Positions 8,087 to 15,984 of a DNA stretch of 64,000 bases are shown here, piece after piece. Position 1 is the stretch's first letter; each line of letters opens with the position of its first letter. The notes beneath the pieces are model-generated. The model was not told the DNA's origin. It saw only the letters and a list, made by a program, of their open reading frames with translations, and searched no databases. Location: positions 1 to 64,000 of the forward strand of contig DETN01000131.1 in the NCBI GenBank assembly GCA_002362155.1. The letters run 5' to 3'. Source of the DNA: Lachnospiraceae bacterium UBA3287. GTDB lineage: Bacteria > Bacillota > Clostridia > Lachnospirales > Lachnospiraceae. The position numbers were made by a program, and so were the translations under genes.

Positions 8087-8477
8087 GGAAGATCCTCTTC
8101 CCCTCCGCCCCCACCACAGTCTCTGCTTCCAGAACTTTGCGGGCGAAGGCTACAGCGGCGGTTTTACCCTTTCCCTTGCCCGGATCCGGGACAGCCTCAT
8201 GCAGGATCCGGAAAGGAAAGTCCGCCTGACGACGGGCCCCGACAGGGTCTGCGGCGCCTGTCCCCATCTCATGGGAAATGCCTGCAGTTCCCCAAAGCCT
8301 TCTCTCTTCGACCAGAAGGTCCTTGCCCTGACCGGTCTTGCGCCGGGACAGGTCCTGTCCTTTAAAGAACTCCTCGCCCTGACCCGGCCCCTGAACAGGG
8401 ACCGCCTGGAAGAATGCTGTCCGGGCTGTCAGTGGCTTCCTCTCTGCCTTTCCCTGCAGGGAAAGACAATGAATTAA
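8079..8477 (+). CDS. DUF1284 domain protein
   Basis: The 132-residue protein starts within the last codons of bioY (ATG at 8079), so translation is coupled. It begins LRPHHSLCFQNFAGEGYS, the diagnostic opening of DUF1284, and has further Cys in VCGACPHLMGNAC and ECCPGCQW. Six or more Cys and a conserved His pair suggest a metal or iron-sulfur site, but no biochemical role is known for the family. It is soluble, with no signal peptide. Co-transcription with bioY and control by BirA may point to a biotin link; that is inference from position only. A strong terminator follows. Confidence 0.85.
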   Translation: MYKEDPLPLRPHHSLCFQNFAGEGYSGGFTLSLARIRDSLMQDPERKVRLTTGPDRVCGACPHLMGNACSSPKPSLFDQKVLALTGLAPGQVLSFKELLALTRPLNRDRLEECCPGCQWLPLCLSLQGKTMN

Positions 8478-8505
8478 GGCTTTTCCGGGCCCTCCCCAGA
8501 AAGCA

Positions 8506-8552
8506 GCCGCCCTGTCCGCGTACCTTTACGGTACCCGGACAGGGCGGCTTTT
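8506..8552 (+). terminator. Terminator of bioY operon
   Basis: GCCGCCCTGTCCG and CGGACAGGGCGGC form a long GC-rich stem with an inner TACC/GGTA extension, followed by TTTTAT. It also separates the operon from the convergent metY. Confidence 0.9.
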
Positions 8553-8586
8553 ATGTCTGTTCAGTTCTCTGCTGTATCCGGGAGCA

Positions 8587-9873
8587 TCAGCCTATGGCTT
8601 CCAGCGCCTGCTTCAGATCGGCGATCAGGTCTTCCTTGTCTTCCAGGCCGCAGGACATGCGGATCAGGCCGGCAGGGACCCCTGCTTCCACCAGCTGCTC
8701 TTCGGTCAGCTGACGGTGGGTGGAGGTAGCGGGATTGAGGCAGCAGGTCCTTGCATCCGCCACATGGGTCTCGATGGCCGCCAGCTTCAGGTTTTTCATG
8801 AACTTCTCGGCAGCGGGCCTTCCGCCCTTAAGTTCGAAGGAAACGACGCCGCAGCCGCCGTTCGGCATATATTTTTTCGCTATGTCATAGTATTTGCTGC
8901 CGGGAAGACCGGAATAGTTGACATAGGTGACCTGGGGCTGGGCCTGCAGGAATTCAGCCACGGCCTGGCCGTTTTCCACGTGTCTGGGCATACGGACATG
9001 GAGAGATTCCAGGCCCAGATTCAGATAGAAGGCGCTCTGGGGAGACTGGATGGAGCCCAGGTCTCTCATGAGCTGGCTGGTGGCCTTGGTGATGAAGGCG
9101 CCGCCCTGGCCGAACTTCTCTGCATAGACGATGCCGTGATAGGATTCGTCAGGGGTGCACAGGCCGGGATACTTGTCCGCATGGGCCATCCAGTCGAAAT
9201 TGCCGCTGTCTACGATGGCGCCGCCCACGGCGACTCCGTGGCCGTCCATGTATTTGGTGGTGGAATGGGTCACGATATCGGCGCCCCATTCGATGGGCCT
9301 GCAGTTCACGGGCGTGGGGAAGGTGTTGTCCACAATCAGGGGAACGCCGTGGGCGTGGGCCACTCTGGCGAACTTCTCGATATCCAGCACCGTCAGGGCC
9401 GGATTGGCGATGGTCTCGCCGAACATGGCTCTGGTATTGTCACGGAAGGCGGCGCCCAGCTCCTCCTCGCTGGCGTCCGGAGATACGAAGGTCACGTCGA
9501 TGCCCATCTTTTTCATGGTCACGGAGATCAGGTTGAAGGTACCGCCGTAGATGGAGGAGGAAGCCACGATGTGGCTGCCGGTCTCGCAGATATTGAAGAG
9601 GGCAAAGAAGTTGGCCGCCTGTCCGGAACCGGTCAGCATGCCGGCCGTGCCGCCCTCCATGGCCGCGATCTTGGCCGCCACCATGTCGCAGGTGGGGTTC
9701 TGCAGTCTGGAATAGAAATATCCGGATGCCTCCAGGTCGAAGAGGGCGCCCATGTCTTCGCTGGTATCATATTTAAAGGTGGTGGACTGGATGATGGGGA
9801 TCTGTCTGGGCCCGCCGTTCTCGGGAGTATAGCCAGCCTGCACGCATTTGGTATTGATCTTGTAATCGCTCAT
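8587..9873 (-). CDS. metY: O-acetylhomoserine sulfhydrylase (aminocarboxypropyltransferase)
   Basis: The start at 9873 has GGAGG 6-7 bp upstream. The 428-residue protein belongs to the Cys/Met metabolism PLP enzymes: VQAGYTPENGGPRQIPIIQST at the start is typical of the MetY subgroup, YSRLQNPT binds the cofactor phosphate, and THSTTKYMDGHG carries the Schiff-base Lys. MetY makes homocysteine from O-acetylhomoserine and sulfide, in the cytosol. Length near 430 residues and the long insert (PDESYHGIVYAEKFGQGGAF) favour MetY over cystathionine gamma-synthase. It is transcribed alone; no SAM riboswitch is present in its short leader, but a terminator-like hairpin covers the leader. Confidence 0.93.
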   Translation of the reverse strand: MSDYKINTKCVQAGYTPENGGPRQIPIIQSTTFKYDTSEDMGALFDLEASGYFYSRLQNPTCDMVAAKIAAMEGGTAGMLTGSGQAANFFALFNICETGSHIVASSSIYGGTFNLISVTMKKMGIDVTFVSPDASEEELGAAFRDNTRAMFGETIANPALTVLDIEKFARVAHAHGVPLIVDNTFPTPVNCRPIEWGADIVTHSTTKYMDGHGVAVGGAIVDSGNFDWMAHADKYPGLCTPDESYHGIVYAEKFGQGGAFITKATSQLMRDLGSIQSPQSAFYLNLGLESLHVRMPRHVENGQAVAEFLQAQPQVTYVNYSGLPGSKYYDIAKKYMPNGGCGVVSFELKGGRPAAEKFMKNLKLAAIETHVADARTCCLNPATSTHRQLTEEQLVEAGVPAGLIRMSCGLEDKEDLIADLKQALEAIG

Positions 9874-9889
9874 GATATCCTCCTTGCAT

Positions 9890-9934
9890 AAAAAAGATGC
9901 GGGGGCAGGGGGAAGGTCCCCGGGCCCACGCATC
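9890..9934 (-). terminator. Strong hairpin with T-run in the metY leader
   Basis: Minus strand: GATGCG, GGGC and GGGG pair with CCCC, GCCC and CGCATC in order, then TTTTTT (9890-9895). It is either the terminator of the upstream cell-wall-binding gene or an attenuator of metY, since it lies between the likely metY -10 box and its ribosome site. Confidence 0.75.
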
Positions 9935-9936
9935 CT

Positions 9937-9945
9937 ATTATAACA
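9937..9945 (-). promoter_or_regulatory. Extended -10 element, probable metY promoter
   Basis: Minus-strand TGTTATAAT, a full extended -10. No good -35 box is visible at the right distance. Transcription would start inside the first arm of the neighbouring hairpin. Confidence 0.5.
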
Positions 9946-9987
9946 GGTCTTTTACGATTTAGTGCATAAAATTGCAGTCCGTGTTTT

Positions 9988-12354
9988 TTACTCTTTCAGC
10001 CGGCCCCGGGCGTCAAAAATATAGACGGTCCCGTCTACGGTCCTTTTTCCGGTATAGGCTCTGCCGTTTTTGCCGAAATAGTATTTCCTTCCGTCCGTTT
10101 CCACCCAGGAAGAGACCGCCCTTACGCCGTCTTCTCCCAGGTAATAGGTATGGCTCCCGATCTTTACAAGGCCCGTCTGCAGGGCGCCGTCCTCTCCCAG
10201 GTAGCGGGTCCCGTCCTCCAGCTTCAGCCAGCCGGTCAGAAGGACTCCGTCCTGATCAAAGAAATATGTCTTTCCTTCTATGGTCTGGCGGCCCGTGACG
10301 GCCCTGTAGTCGGATCCGAAATAATATCTTTTTCCTCCCGCGCTCCGCCAGCCGTTCCGCAGGCGGCCGCTTGCGGCCGTATAGTAGATCTTTCCGTCCA
10401 GGCTGTGAATGCCTTCCTTAATCAGGCCGTCTTCCCCCGCCAGGCATTGCTTTGATCCCGCGCTGAAAAAGCCTGTCTTCAGTTTTCCGTCGGTGCCCAG
10501 ATAATATCTGCCGCCCCCGATGGTCTGCAGTCCCGTAAGAAGAATGCCTTTTTTGTCGAAGTAATATCTTTCTCCGTCAATGGTCCTCCAGCCGGTCAGG
10601 GCCCTGCCTTTTTCGGACAGGCAGTAGCGGCCTTCGCCGATGGTCTGCCAGCCCGTCAGGGCTTTTCCGTCGGGGCCGAAATAATAGCGGCCCTTTCCGA
10701 TGGTCTGCCAGCCGGTCTGCATCTTTCCGGCGGGACGGGTGCTTTTTTTGAAGAAATATACACCGTCCTCCAGGGTCAGAAGGCCGGTCTGCCGCCTGCC
10801 GTCGGGGCCGAAGTAATAATAATGGGAGCCCAGCCTGCGGATGCCCACCAGCATGGTGCCCTCCCGGCCTTCGCCGTTGCTGAAATAGTAGCGGCCCCCG
10901 TCGATGGTCCTCCAGCCTTTTCTCATAGAGCCGCTGCTTCCCAGGTAATAGGTATCGCCGTTCAGGTGCAGGAACCCGGTCTGCATGGCCCCGGTCTCAT
11001 CGAAATAATAGGTCTTTCCGCCCAGGGTCTGCCAGTGCGTCCGCATGACCCCGGCCCCGGTAAAGCAGTACTTCTTACCCCCGATGGTCTTCCAGCCGGT
11101 CTGCATGATCCCCTTCCTGTTAAAGTAGTAGGTCTTGCCCCCGATGGTCTGAAAGCCCGTCGCCTTCTCGCCGTCTATGTAATAGGATCTGCCCTCCGGG
11201 GAAGAGGCCCAGCCGTTTCTGCCGGTCTCCTCTCCCTCCTCCGCCTTCTTGAAAACGGCCTTTACAGTGACCCCTCTGCCCCATTTGAGGGCGGGCATCT
11301 TAAAGGAGTTCTTTTCGCTCAGAGTGATATAGGTGCCGGTCTGGTTGTTGCGGACCCTGAGAGAATCCAGCACATAGCCCTCGTCCGGCCGGGCCTCCAC
11401 AGTGATCCTGGTCCCGATGATGGCCGTATCCGTGATCAGAGCCGGGGCGTTCTGTATGGATACCCCGCCTTTTCCGGTGATCTGGTATTTCACGTCCCTG
11501 GATTTCTGGATCAGGGCCGGCTGGTAGGGCCTCATGGCGCCCCGGTGCATATCTTTGGTGGGCCTGTAGATCATGGTATATCTGGGAAGGCTGGCCCTGC
11601 CGTCATAGTGCAGGTTCTTATAGCGCTTCAGGCATACCTCGTCGATATCGTCGACGGCGGGATTATCGCCGGGATATTTGTCCCTGCAGCCCTCTCTTCC
11701 GTGGGCGCCCACGGTCACATAGGAATTCCTTCCGGCCTCCACCACCACTTCCGCATGGTAGTAAAGGCCTTTCTTTTTCATTTCGGAATAGGCGCTCTCG
11801 TCGTCCTCAAAGCGTTCATCCAGCTTCTTGGTGAAGATCCAGATGATATCCCCCACCTGCAGATCCCTCATTTTCGTAGAGGAGGTGATAGGGATGGCCT
11901 GAAAGCCTGCCTTGGTCATGAGCCTTTTGGAATACATGGTCTCGGCGCAGAAATTGTTCCGGACATTCTGGATCCTGGACTTGGCCGCCGCTATATCATC
12001 GTCCCTGGCAATATTGATGTACTGGGGGACGTTGTAGCCCGTGCAGTAAAGAGCGTAGTAGATCAGGGTGGAGCATACCACGTCCAGCTCAGAGCCGTTC
12101 CCTTTGCCCTTCACTTCCTCATAGGTGCCGTAGCCGTGGATCTGGTCCTGTGCGAAATCCAGGAGCCAGGCCACATAGGGCACGTCCGGATACTGGGCGT
12201 ACAGGTCCTGCCCGTAGCTGTAGCGCATGGAACTGTAGGACGTTTTATAGGTGCTCTCCGCTTCCGTTCCCATGGGGACCGAAAGCAGCAAAAAGACCAG
12301 GACCAGGAAAAGCGCAGTGCGCGCCGCCGGCCTTCGCCTGTCAGAAAATATCAT
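9988..12354 (-). CDS. Secreted cell-wall-binding protein with papain-fold (NlpC/P60-like) domain
   Basis: The start at 12354 has AGAGG upstream; an ATG at 12408 has no ribosome site. The 788-residue protein has a signal peptide (basic RRRPAARTA, then a Leu/Val-rich core, cut near TEAES). Residues about 35-260 look like an NlpC/P60-type domain: Cys in LDVVCSTLIYYAL and His in YHAEVVVEAG are candidate catalytic residues. Residues 280-370 may be an InlB-type beta domain (ITVEARPDEGYVL). The C-terminal half is about 18 repeats of the GWxTIGGKxYYFxxxGxx type, which bind cell-wall polymers. Expected on the cell surface, possibly cutting peptidoglycan stem peptides. The usual DCSG motif is VCST here, so activity is not certain. 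An alternative is an amidase of the CHAP family. Confidence 0.85.
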   Translation of the reverse strand: MIFSDRRRPAARTALFLVLVFLLLSVPMGTEAESTYKTSYSSMRYSYGQDLYAQYPDVPYVAWLLDFAQDQIHGYGTYEEVKGKGNGSELDVVCSTLIYYALYCTGYNVPQYINIARDDDIAAAKSRIQNVRNNFCAETMYSKRLMTKAGFQAIPITSSTKMRDLQVGDIIWIFTKKLDERFEDDESAYSEMKKKGLYYHAEVVVEAGRNSYVTVGAHGREGCRDKYPGDNPAVDDIDEVCLKRYKNLHYDGRASLPRYTMIYRPTKDMHRGAMRPYQPALIQKSRDVKYQITGKGGVSIQNAPALITDTAIIGTRITVEARPDEGYVLDSLRVRNNQTGTYITLSEKNSFKMPALKWGRGVTVKAVFKKAEEGEETGRNGWASSPEGRSYYIDGEKATGFQTIGGKTYYFNRKGIMQTGWKTIGGKKYCFTGAGVMRTHWQTLGGKTYYFDETGAMQTGFLHLNGDTYYLGSSGSMRKGWRTIDGGRYYFSNGEGREGTMLVGIRRLGSHYYYFGPDGRRQTGLLTLEDGVYFFKKSTRPAGKMQTGWQTIGKGRYYFGPDGKALTGWQTIGEGRYCLSEKGRALTGWRTIDGERYYFDKKGILLTGLQTIGGGRYYLGTDGKLKTGFFSAGSKQCLAGEDGLIKEGIHSLDGKIYYTAASGRLRNGWRSAGGKRYYFGSDYRAVTGRQTIEGKTYFFDQDGVLLTGWLKLEDGTRYLGEDGALQTGLVKIGSHTYYLGEDGVRAVSSWVETDGRKYYFGKNGRAYTGKRTVDGTVYIFDARGRLKE

Positions 12355-12491
12355 AAGCAGCCTCTTTCTTAATAAGATCCGCGGTCTTCCCGCATATGGA
12401 TCAGACATACAAAATGCAGAAGAAAGGGAAAGCCCCCGGGCGTCAGAAAGTGCATCTGCCGCTTAAGGCTCTCCTTTTTCAGGCCTCTTTT

Positions 12492-13121
12492 TCAGAGCCC
12501 CAGCATGGCCCGGATAAAGATCTCCAGACCGATAAAGATCAGAATGCAGCCGCCCAGGATGGCAGCTCTGGAGGAAAGAAGGTCCCCCGCCTTTCTGCCC
12601 AGTCTGACGCCGAATAGGCAGACCGCCATGGTCACGGCCGCAATGATCAGGGAGGCGGCCAGGGCAGCCGGGGCTGTATACTCCGCTATGGCAAAGCCCA
12701 CGGACAGGGCGTCGATGGAGGTGGCGATCCCCTGCAGGATCAGGGTCTTCCAGGCGAGCTTTTTCTCATAGGAGGATTCCCGGACCCTCTCGGGATCTCC
12801 TTCCGCTTTCCGGGCCTTGCGGTACTCTTCGATGCCCTCTCTGAGCATGCCTCCGCCGATATAGGCCAGAAGGAGCAGGGCGATCCAGGGGATGAATCTC
12901 TCCATAAAGGAAAAGACCCTGACAGCCTCGTGGACGCAGAACCAGCCCAGTAGAGGCATCAGCCACTGGAAAAAGGAAAAGGTCCCCGCGATCCGGACCA
13001 TCTCCCGCCGTTTCATGGACGCGTTCTGGATGCCGTCCGCGATGGAAACGGAAAAGGCGTCCATGGCCAGTCCGAAGCCCAGCAGTATACTGTTGAAAAC
13101 AAAATAAAATGTGCCCTGCAT
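12492..13121 (-). CDS. mntP: Manganese efflux pump MntP
   Basis: The start at 13121 follows GGGAGGAG. The 209-residue protein has six hydrophobic segments in two three-helix repeats, each with the family's Asp-containing motif: GLAMDAFSVSIADG in the first half and GIATSIDALSVGFA in the second. These Asp residues are needed for Mn export in MntP. A charged cytoplasmic loop (EYRKARKAEGDPERVRES) joins the halves. No yybP-ykoY manganese riboswitch is recognisable upstream, although the leader has a perfect-stem hairpin. The gene is divergent from the AAA+ ATPase gene. Confidence 0.92.
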   Translation of the reverse strand: MQGTFYFVFNSILLGFGLAMDAFSVSIADGIQNASMKRREMVRIAGTFSFFQWLMPLLGWFCVHEAVRVFSFMERFIPWIALLLLAYIGGGMLREGIEEYRKARKAEGDPERVRESSYEKKLAWKTLILQGIATSIDALSVGFAIAEYTAPAALAASLIIAAVTMAVCLFGVRLGRKAGDLLSSRAAILGGCILIFIGLEIFIRAMLGL

Positions 13122-13196
13122 AAATACTCCTCCCGAGATCCTTTTGACCATAAGACAGGGAAGATAAGTTAGTCAACCAAAACCGCAGATCGTGGG

Positions 13197-13220
13197 CAGG
13201 CAATCCTGCCGGATCGCCTG
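13197..13220. repeat. Strong inverted repeat between mntP and AAA+ gene
   Basis: A 10-bp arm CAGGCAATCC pairs with GGATCGCCTG (one G-U as RNA on one strand) around a four-base loop. It lies 76 bp upstream of mntP and 97 bp upstream of the ATPase. There is no T-run, so an operator or leader RNA element is more likely than a terminator. Confidence 0.4.
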
Positions 13221-13316
13221 TAGTCTTTGCATTTTTGCCTTAAGTTGCATATACTGGAAAAGAAATAAGAATTCCAGACAGGGCCGCCAGGGGGCGGCAG
13301 GAAGGATCTCCCCACC

Positions 13317-14558
13317 ATGGCTGATAAAAAAAATCTGAAGAACGTATACGATGATTTCTTCGGTCCCGTGATCGACGGGGTCCGGGAAGGAATAAAGGAA
13401 ACCAAAAAGTCCAGAACGGCCGCCAGTCCCGAGGCTTCTCTGAAGCAGGCGGAGGACGCCCTGCAGGAGGCCAGAAGGCTTTTCGGCCAGGACGTGAAGG
13501 ACTTCCTGACAGAGGAAGAGCTGGTGTCCATGGGCCTGAAGACAGAGGAAAAGGCAGAGGATGAAAAGAAGGAGGGCACGCCTCCCGCCCAGGAAGCGCC
13601 TAAGGAGGCAGTCCAGGAGGTCCCGGAGAAGGAAGAGCCCGATCCCATGGAGACTCTGGACGAGCTGATCGGCCTTGCGGATATCAAGCACGACGTCAAG
13701 GAGCTCATGGATTTCGTCAAGATCCAGAAGCTGAGAAAGGACCAGGGCCTTAAGTCCGTTCCCGTCTCTCTCCATCTGGTATTTACCGGCAATCCCGGCA
13801 CCGGCAAGACCACGGTGGCCCGCATCATCGCCAAGCTCTACAAAAAGATCGGCGTTCTGTCCAAGGGACAGCTGGTGGAGGTGGACCGGTCCGGCCTGGT
13901 GGCAGGCTATGTGGGACAGACGGCCCTCAAATGCCAGGACAAGATCAAGGAAGCCATGGGCGGCGTCCTCTTTATCGACGAGGCCTATGCCCTGACCGGG
14001 GACGACAGGGATACCTTCGGCCAGGAGGCGGTGGATACCATCCTCAAGGCCATGGAAGACCACCGGGACGATCTGGTGGTGATCGTGGCCGGCTACACCG
14101 CTCCCATGGAGAAGTTCATCAATTCCAACCCCGGCCTCAAGTCCCGCTTCAACAAATATATCGAATTCCCGGACTATTCCATCGACGAGCTGGAGGCTAT
14201 CTTCTACATGAACTGCAGCCGCTACGACTACAAGGTGGACGAAGAGGCAAAGCCCCATATCCGGGCCCAGATCGTGGCCCGCAAGTTCAAACAGCTTGAG
14301 AACTTCGCCAACGCCCGCGAGGTCCGGAACATGTTCGAGGAGATCATCACCAACCAGGCCCGCAGGGTCTCCACCCTGGAAAATCCCACCGCGGATGACA
14401 TGATGCTGATCACCATAGACGATCTGATGGAGGAAGGGGCCCTGAAAAAGGCGGACGAGGAAGCCCAGGCCCTTCTGAAGGAGGAAGCTCCCGCCGTTCA
14501 GGAAACTCCCGCAGAGGAAGCTCCGGCAGAGGAAGCCGAAGATAAGAAAGAAGAATAA
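13317..14558 (+). CDS. SpoVK/CbbX-type AAA+ ATPase
   Basis: A 413-residue soluble ATPase. Residues 1-110 are a variable acidic region with a Pro/Glu-rich linker. From about residue 115 the CbbX/SpoVK family core begins (LDELIGLADIKHDVKELMDFV), with Walker A TGNPGTGKTTVARII, the conserved VDRSGLVAGYVGQTA pore-loop segment, Walker B GVLFIDEAYAL, the GQEAVDTILKAMED stretch and the arginine-containing PGLKSRF. The tail is another Ala/Glu/Pro-rich stretch. Family members remodel Rubisco (CbbX) or act in sporulation and secretion; no such partner is beside it, so its target is unknown. A GGAAGGA site precedes the ATG. It is followed by the B12 riboswitch unit. Confidence 0.88.
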   Translation: MADKKNLKNVYDDFFGPVIDGVREGIKETKKSRTAASPEASLKQAEDALQEARRLFGQDVKDFLTEEELVSMGLKTEEKAEDEKKEGTPPAQEAPKEAVQEVPEKEEPDPMETLDELIGLADIKHDVKELMDFVKIQKLRKDQGLKSVPVSLHLVFTGNPGTGKTTVARIIAKLYKKIGVLSKGQLVEVDRSGLVAGYVGQTALKCQDKIKEAMGGVLFIDEAYALTGDDRDTFGQEAVDTILKAMEDHRDDLVVIVAGYTAPMEKFINSNPGLKSRFNKYIEFPDYSIDELEAIFYMNCSRYDYKVDEEAKPHIRAQIVARKFKQLENFANAREVRNMFEEIITNQARRVSTLENPTADDMMLITIDDLMEEGALKKADEEAQALLKEEAPAVQETPAEEAPAEEAEDKKEE

Positions 14559-14594
14559 GAAGGTCTTTCCCGGCCGGCCCCGCCCAGGTATTTC

Positions 14595-14623
14595 TTGCGC
14601 GGGACCGGCCGAAATGCTACTAT
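14595..14623 (+). promoter_or_regulatory. Promoter of the cobalamin riboswitch transcript
   Basis: TTGCGC, 17 bp, TACTAT, ending about 22 bp before the riboswitch begins. Confidence 0.55.
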
Positions 14624-14644
14624 AGGCCTTGTAACATAAAAAAG

Positions 14645-14830
14645 CTGCAGGTGCCGGACAGATCGGACATCCGATCCCGGGTCCGGTGAAAAGGGAAACA
14701 GGTGCAAATCCTGTACGAACTCGTCACTGTAAGCGGGGAGCGATCCGCCTTTTTTATGCCACTGGGAGACCGGGAAGGCGGCGGAAAGCATCGATCCGTA
14801 AGCCAGGAGACCTGCCTGCACGCTGCGGGA
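14645..14830 (+). promoter_or_regulatory. Cobalamin (B12) riboswitch
   Basis: The leader contains the ordered core of the adenosylcobalamin-type aptamer: GGTGAAAAGGGAAACAGGTG with AAATCCTGTACG (about 14695-14720), the CACTGTAAGCGG block (14725-14737), GCCACTGGGAGACCGGGAAG (14758-14777), and the B12 box AGCCAGGAGACCTGCC (14801-14816). A terminator follows 100 bp later. It should switch off the DUF4430 and ECF genes downstream when B12 is abundant. Confidence 0.96.
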
Positions 14831-14927
14831 CGCCACGAGCAACTGGCATGGTCACGCTTTGAATCAGGGGCAGTATGTATGGAAAGATCCATGCCGGGCC
14901 TTTTGTTTTGATGCGTCTTTTCCTTTT

Positions 14928-14953
14928 GCCGGGCTCTGTCCCGGCATTTTTTT
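14928..14953 (+). terminator. Riboswitch-controlled terminator
   Basis: GCCGGG and CCCGGC form the stem, followed by seven T. An identical GCCGGG at 14893-14898 could pair with the same 3' arm, giving an antiterminator. This fits transcriptional attenuation. Confidence 0.85.
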
Positions 14954-14980
14954 CTGCCTCAGGCAGAGAAAGGAGTCATC

Positions 14981-15430
14981 ATGGAAAAGAAAACAGGAAA
15001 CAGAAAGCTCATATGGGCCGTGGTCCTTCTGGCCCTTGCCGTTGCCGTCTTCGCCCTTGTGCACGGCATGAACAGGCCCGCTCCCCAGCAGGGCACCAAG
15101 GCCTACAGCCTGACCGTAGTGGACGACCAGGGCACCGAAAAGGCCTACAGCGGAAAGACCGACGTCGAATTTCTCTCCGGCCTCATGGACGAGCTGAAGG
15201 AAGGCGGAGATTTCACCTATGAAGCCAGCGAGTCCGATTACGGTCTCTTTATCGAATCCGTCAACGGCCTTGCGGCCAGCTATGACGAAAACGGCTCCTA
15301 CTGGGCCATCTATGTCAACGGGGAATACGGCATGTACGGAGCCGACTCCCAGCCCGTAGCAGACGGGGATTCCTTCTCCCTGGTCTACGAAGTCACAGGC
15401 GCATCCGGGGAAACGGATGCCGCCCAGTAA
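14981..15430 (+). CDS. Membrane-anchored DUF4430 protein, probable B12-binding accessory
   Basis: A 149-residue protein with an N-terminal anchor helix (LIWAVVLLALAVAVFALV) and no lipobox Cys, so it should face outward on a transmembrane stalk. The rest is a DUF4430 domain, related to the C-terminal cobalamin-capping domain of transcobalamin and intrinsic factor: the segment with FIESVNGLAA, then SYWAIYVNGEYGMYGADSQPVADGD, is diagnostic. It lies directly behind a cobalamin riboswitch and 17 bp before an ECF S-component. I infer that it captures cobalamin or a precursor at the surface and hands it to the S-component. The ribosome site AAAGGAG is good. Confidence 0.85.
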   Translation: MEKKTGNRKLIWAVVLLALAVAVFALVHGMNRPAPQQGTKAYSLTVVDDQGTEKAYSGKTDVEFLSGLMDELKEGGDFTYEASESDYGLFIESVNGLAASYDENGSYWAIYVNGEYGMYGADSQPVADGDSFSLVYEVTGASGETDAAQ

Positions 15431-15447
15431 GAAAAGAGGAAACGCCC

Positions 15448-15984
15448 ATGTCTTCCGGCACTGATCCCCAGATTAAAAAAGGATGGAGCGCCCGGGACAT
15501 AGCCGTCACCGGGACCATGGTGGCCCTTCTGGAGATCTCCAAGAGGGCCCTGGATCTTCTGCCCAATATAGAGCTGGTCACCTTTCTCTTTATTATGTTC
15601 ACCCTCTTCTACGGCTGGAAGACCCTGGCGGCGGCCATGGCCTTCGCCACCTTCGAATGCGTCTACTTCGGCTTCGGCCCCTGGACGCTGACCTATTACT
15701 ATGTCTGGCCGGTCCTGATCCTTCTGGTCATGATCTCCCGGAAAAAAGGCCGGACAGAGGGGCTCTTCTATGCCACTCTGTCCGGCGCCTACGGTCTTTT
15801 CTTCGGTTTTCTCTGTTCACTCTATACCCTGGTCCTTTCAGGGCCCAGGGTCCAGTTTGCCTGGTGGGCGGCAGGGATCCCCTACGACATAGTCCACTGC
15901 ATCGGGAACTTTTTCATCTGCCTGGTCCTCTTTAAGCCCATGCATTCCCTGATGGCCTCTCTCAGAGCCCGGGATCTTCTTTAA
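15448..15984 (+). CDS. ECF transporter S-component, probable cobalamin uptake
   Basis: A 178-residue membrane protein with about five to six hydrophobic segments. It opens with WSARDIAVTGTMVALLEISKR, the short Ala-x3-Ala-type first helix that ECF S-components use to contact EcfT, and continues with FLFIMFTLFYGWKTLAAAMAF and long aromatic helices (VYFGFGPWTLTYYYVWPVL). The family supplies vitamin specificity and depends on EcfAAT encoded elsewhere. Because it is under a B12 riboswitch with a transcobalamin-like partner, cobalamin or cobinamide is the likely substrate; this is inferred. Its end overlaps the convergent LysR gene by 23 bp. Confidence 0.85.
   Translation: MSSGTDPQIKKGWSARDIAVTGTMVALLEISKRALDLLPNIELVTFLFIMFTLFYGWKTLAAAMAFATFECVYFGFGPWTLTYYYVWPVLILLVMISRKKGRTEGLFYATLSGAYGLFFGFLCSLYTLVLSGPRVQFAWWAAGIPYDIVHCIGNFFICLVLFKPMHSLMASLRARDLL

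Noticed and set aside
9874..9987. SAM or methionine riboswitch before metY
   Set aside because: Only 114 bp separate metY from the upstream gene, and no SAM-I core is present; the hairpin there is terminator-like.
13122..13316. Possible c-di-GMP or manganese (yybP-ykoY) riboswitch upstream of mntP
   Set aside because: The GGCAAA and GCAAAG words are present but the conserved hairpin and second half of the core are not; I could not complete either known motif.
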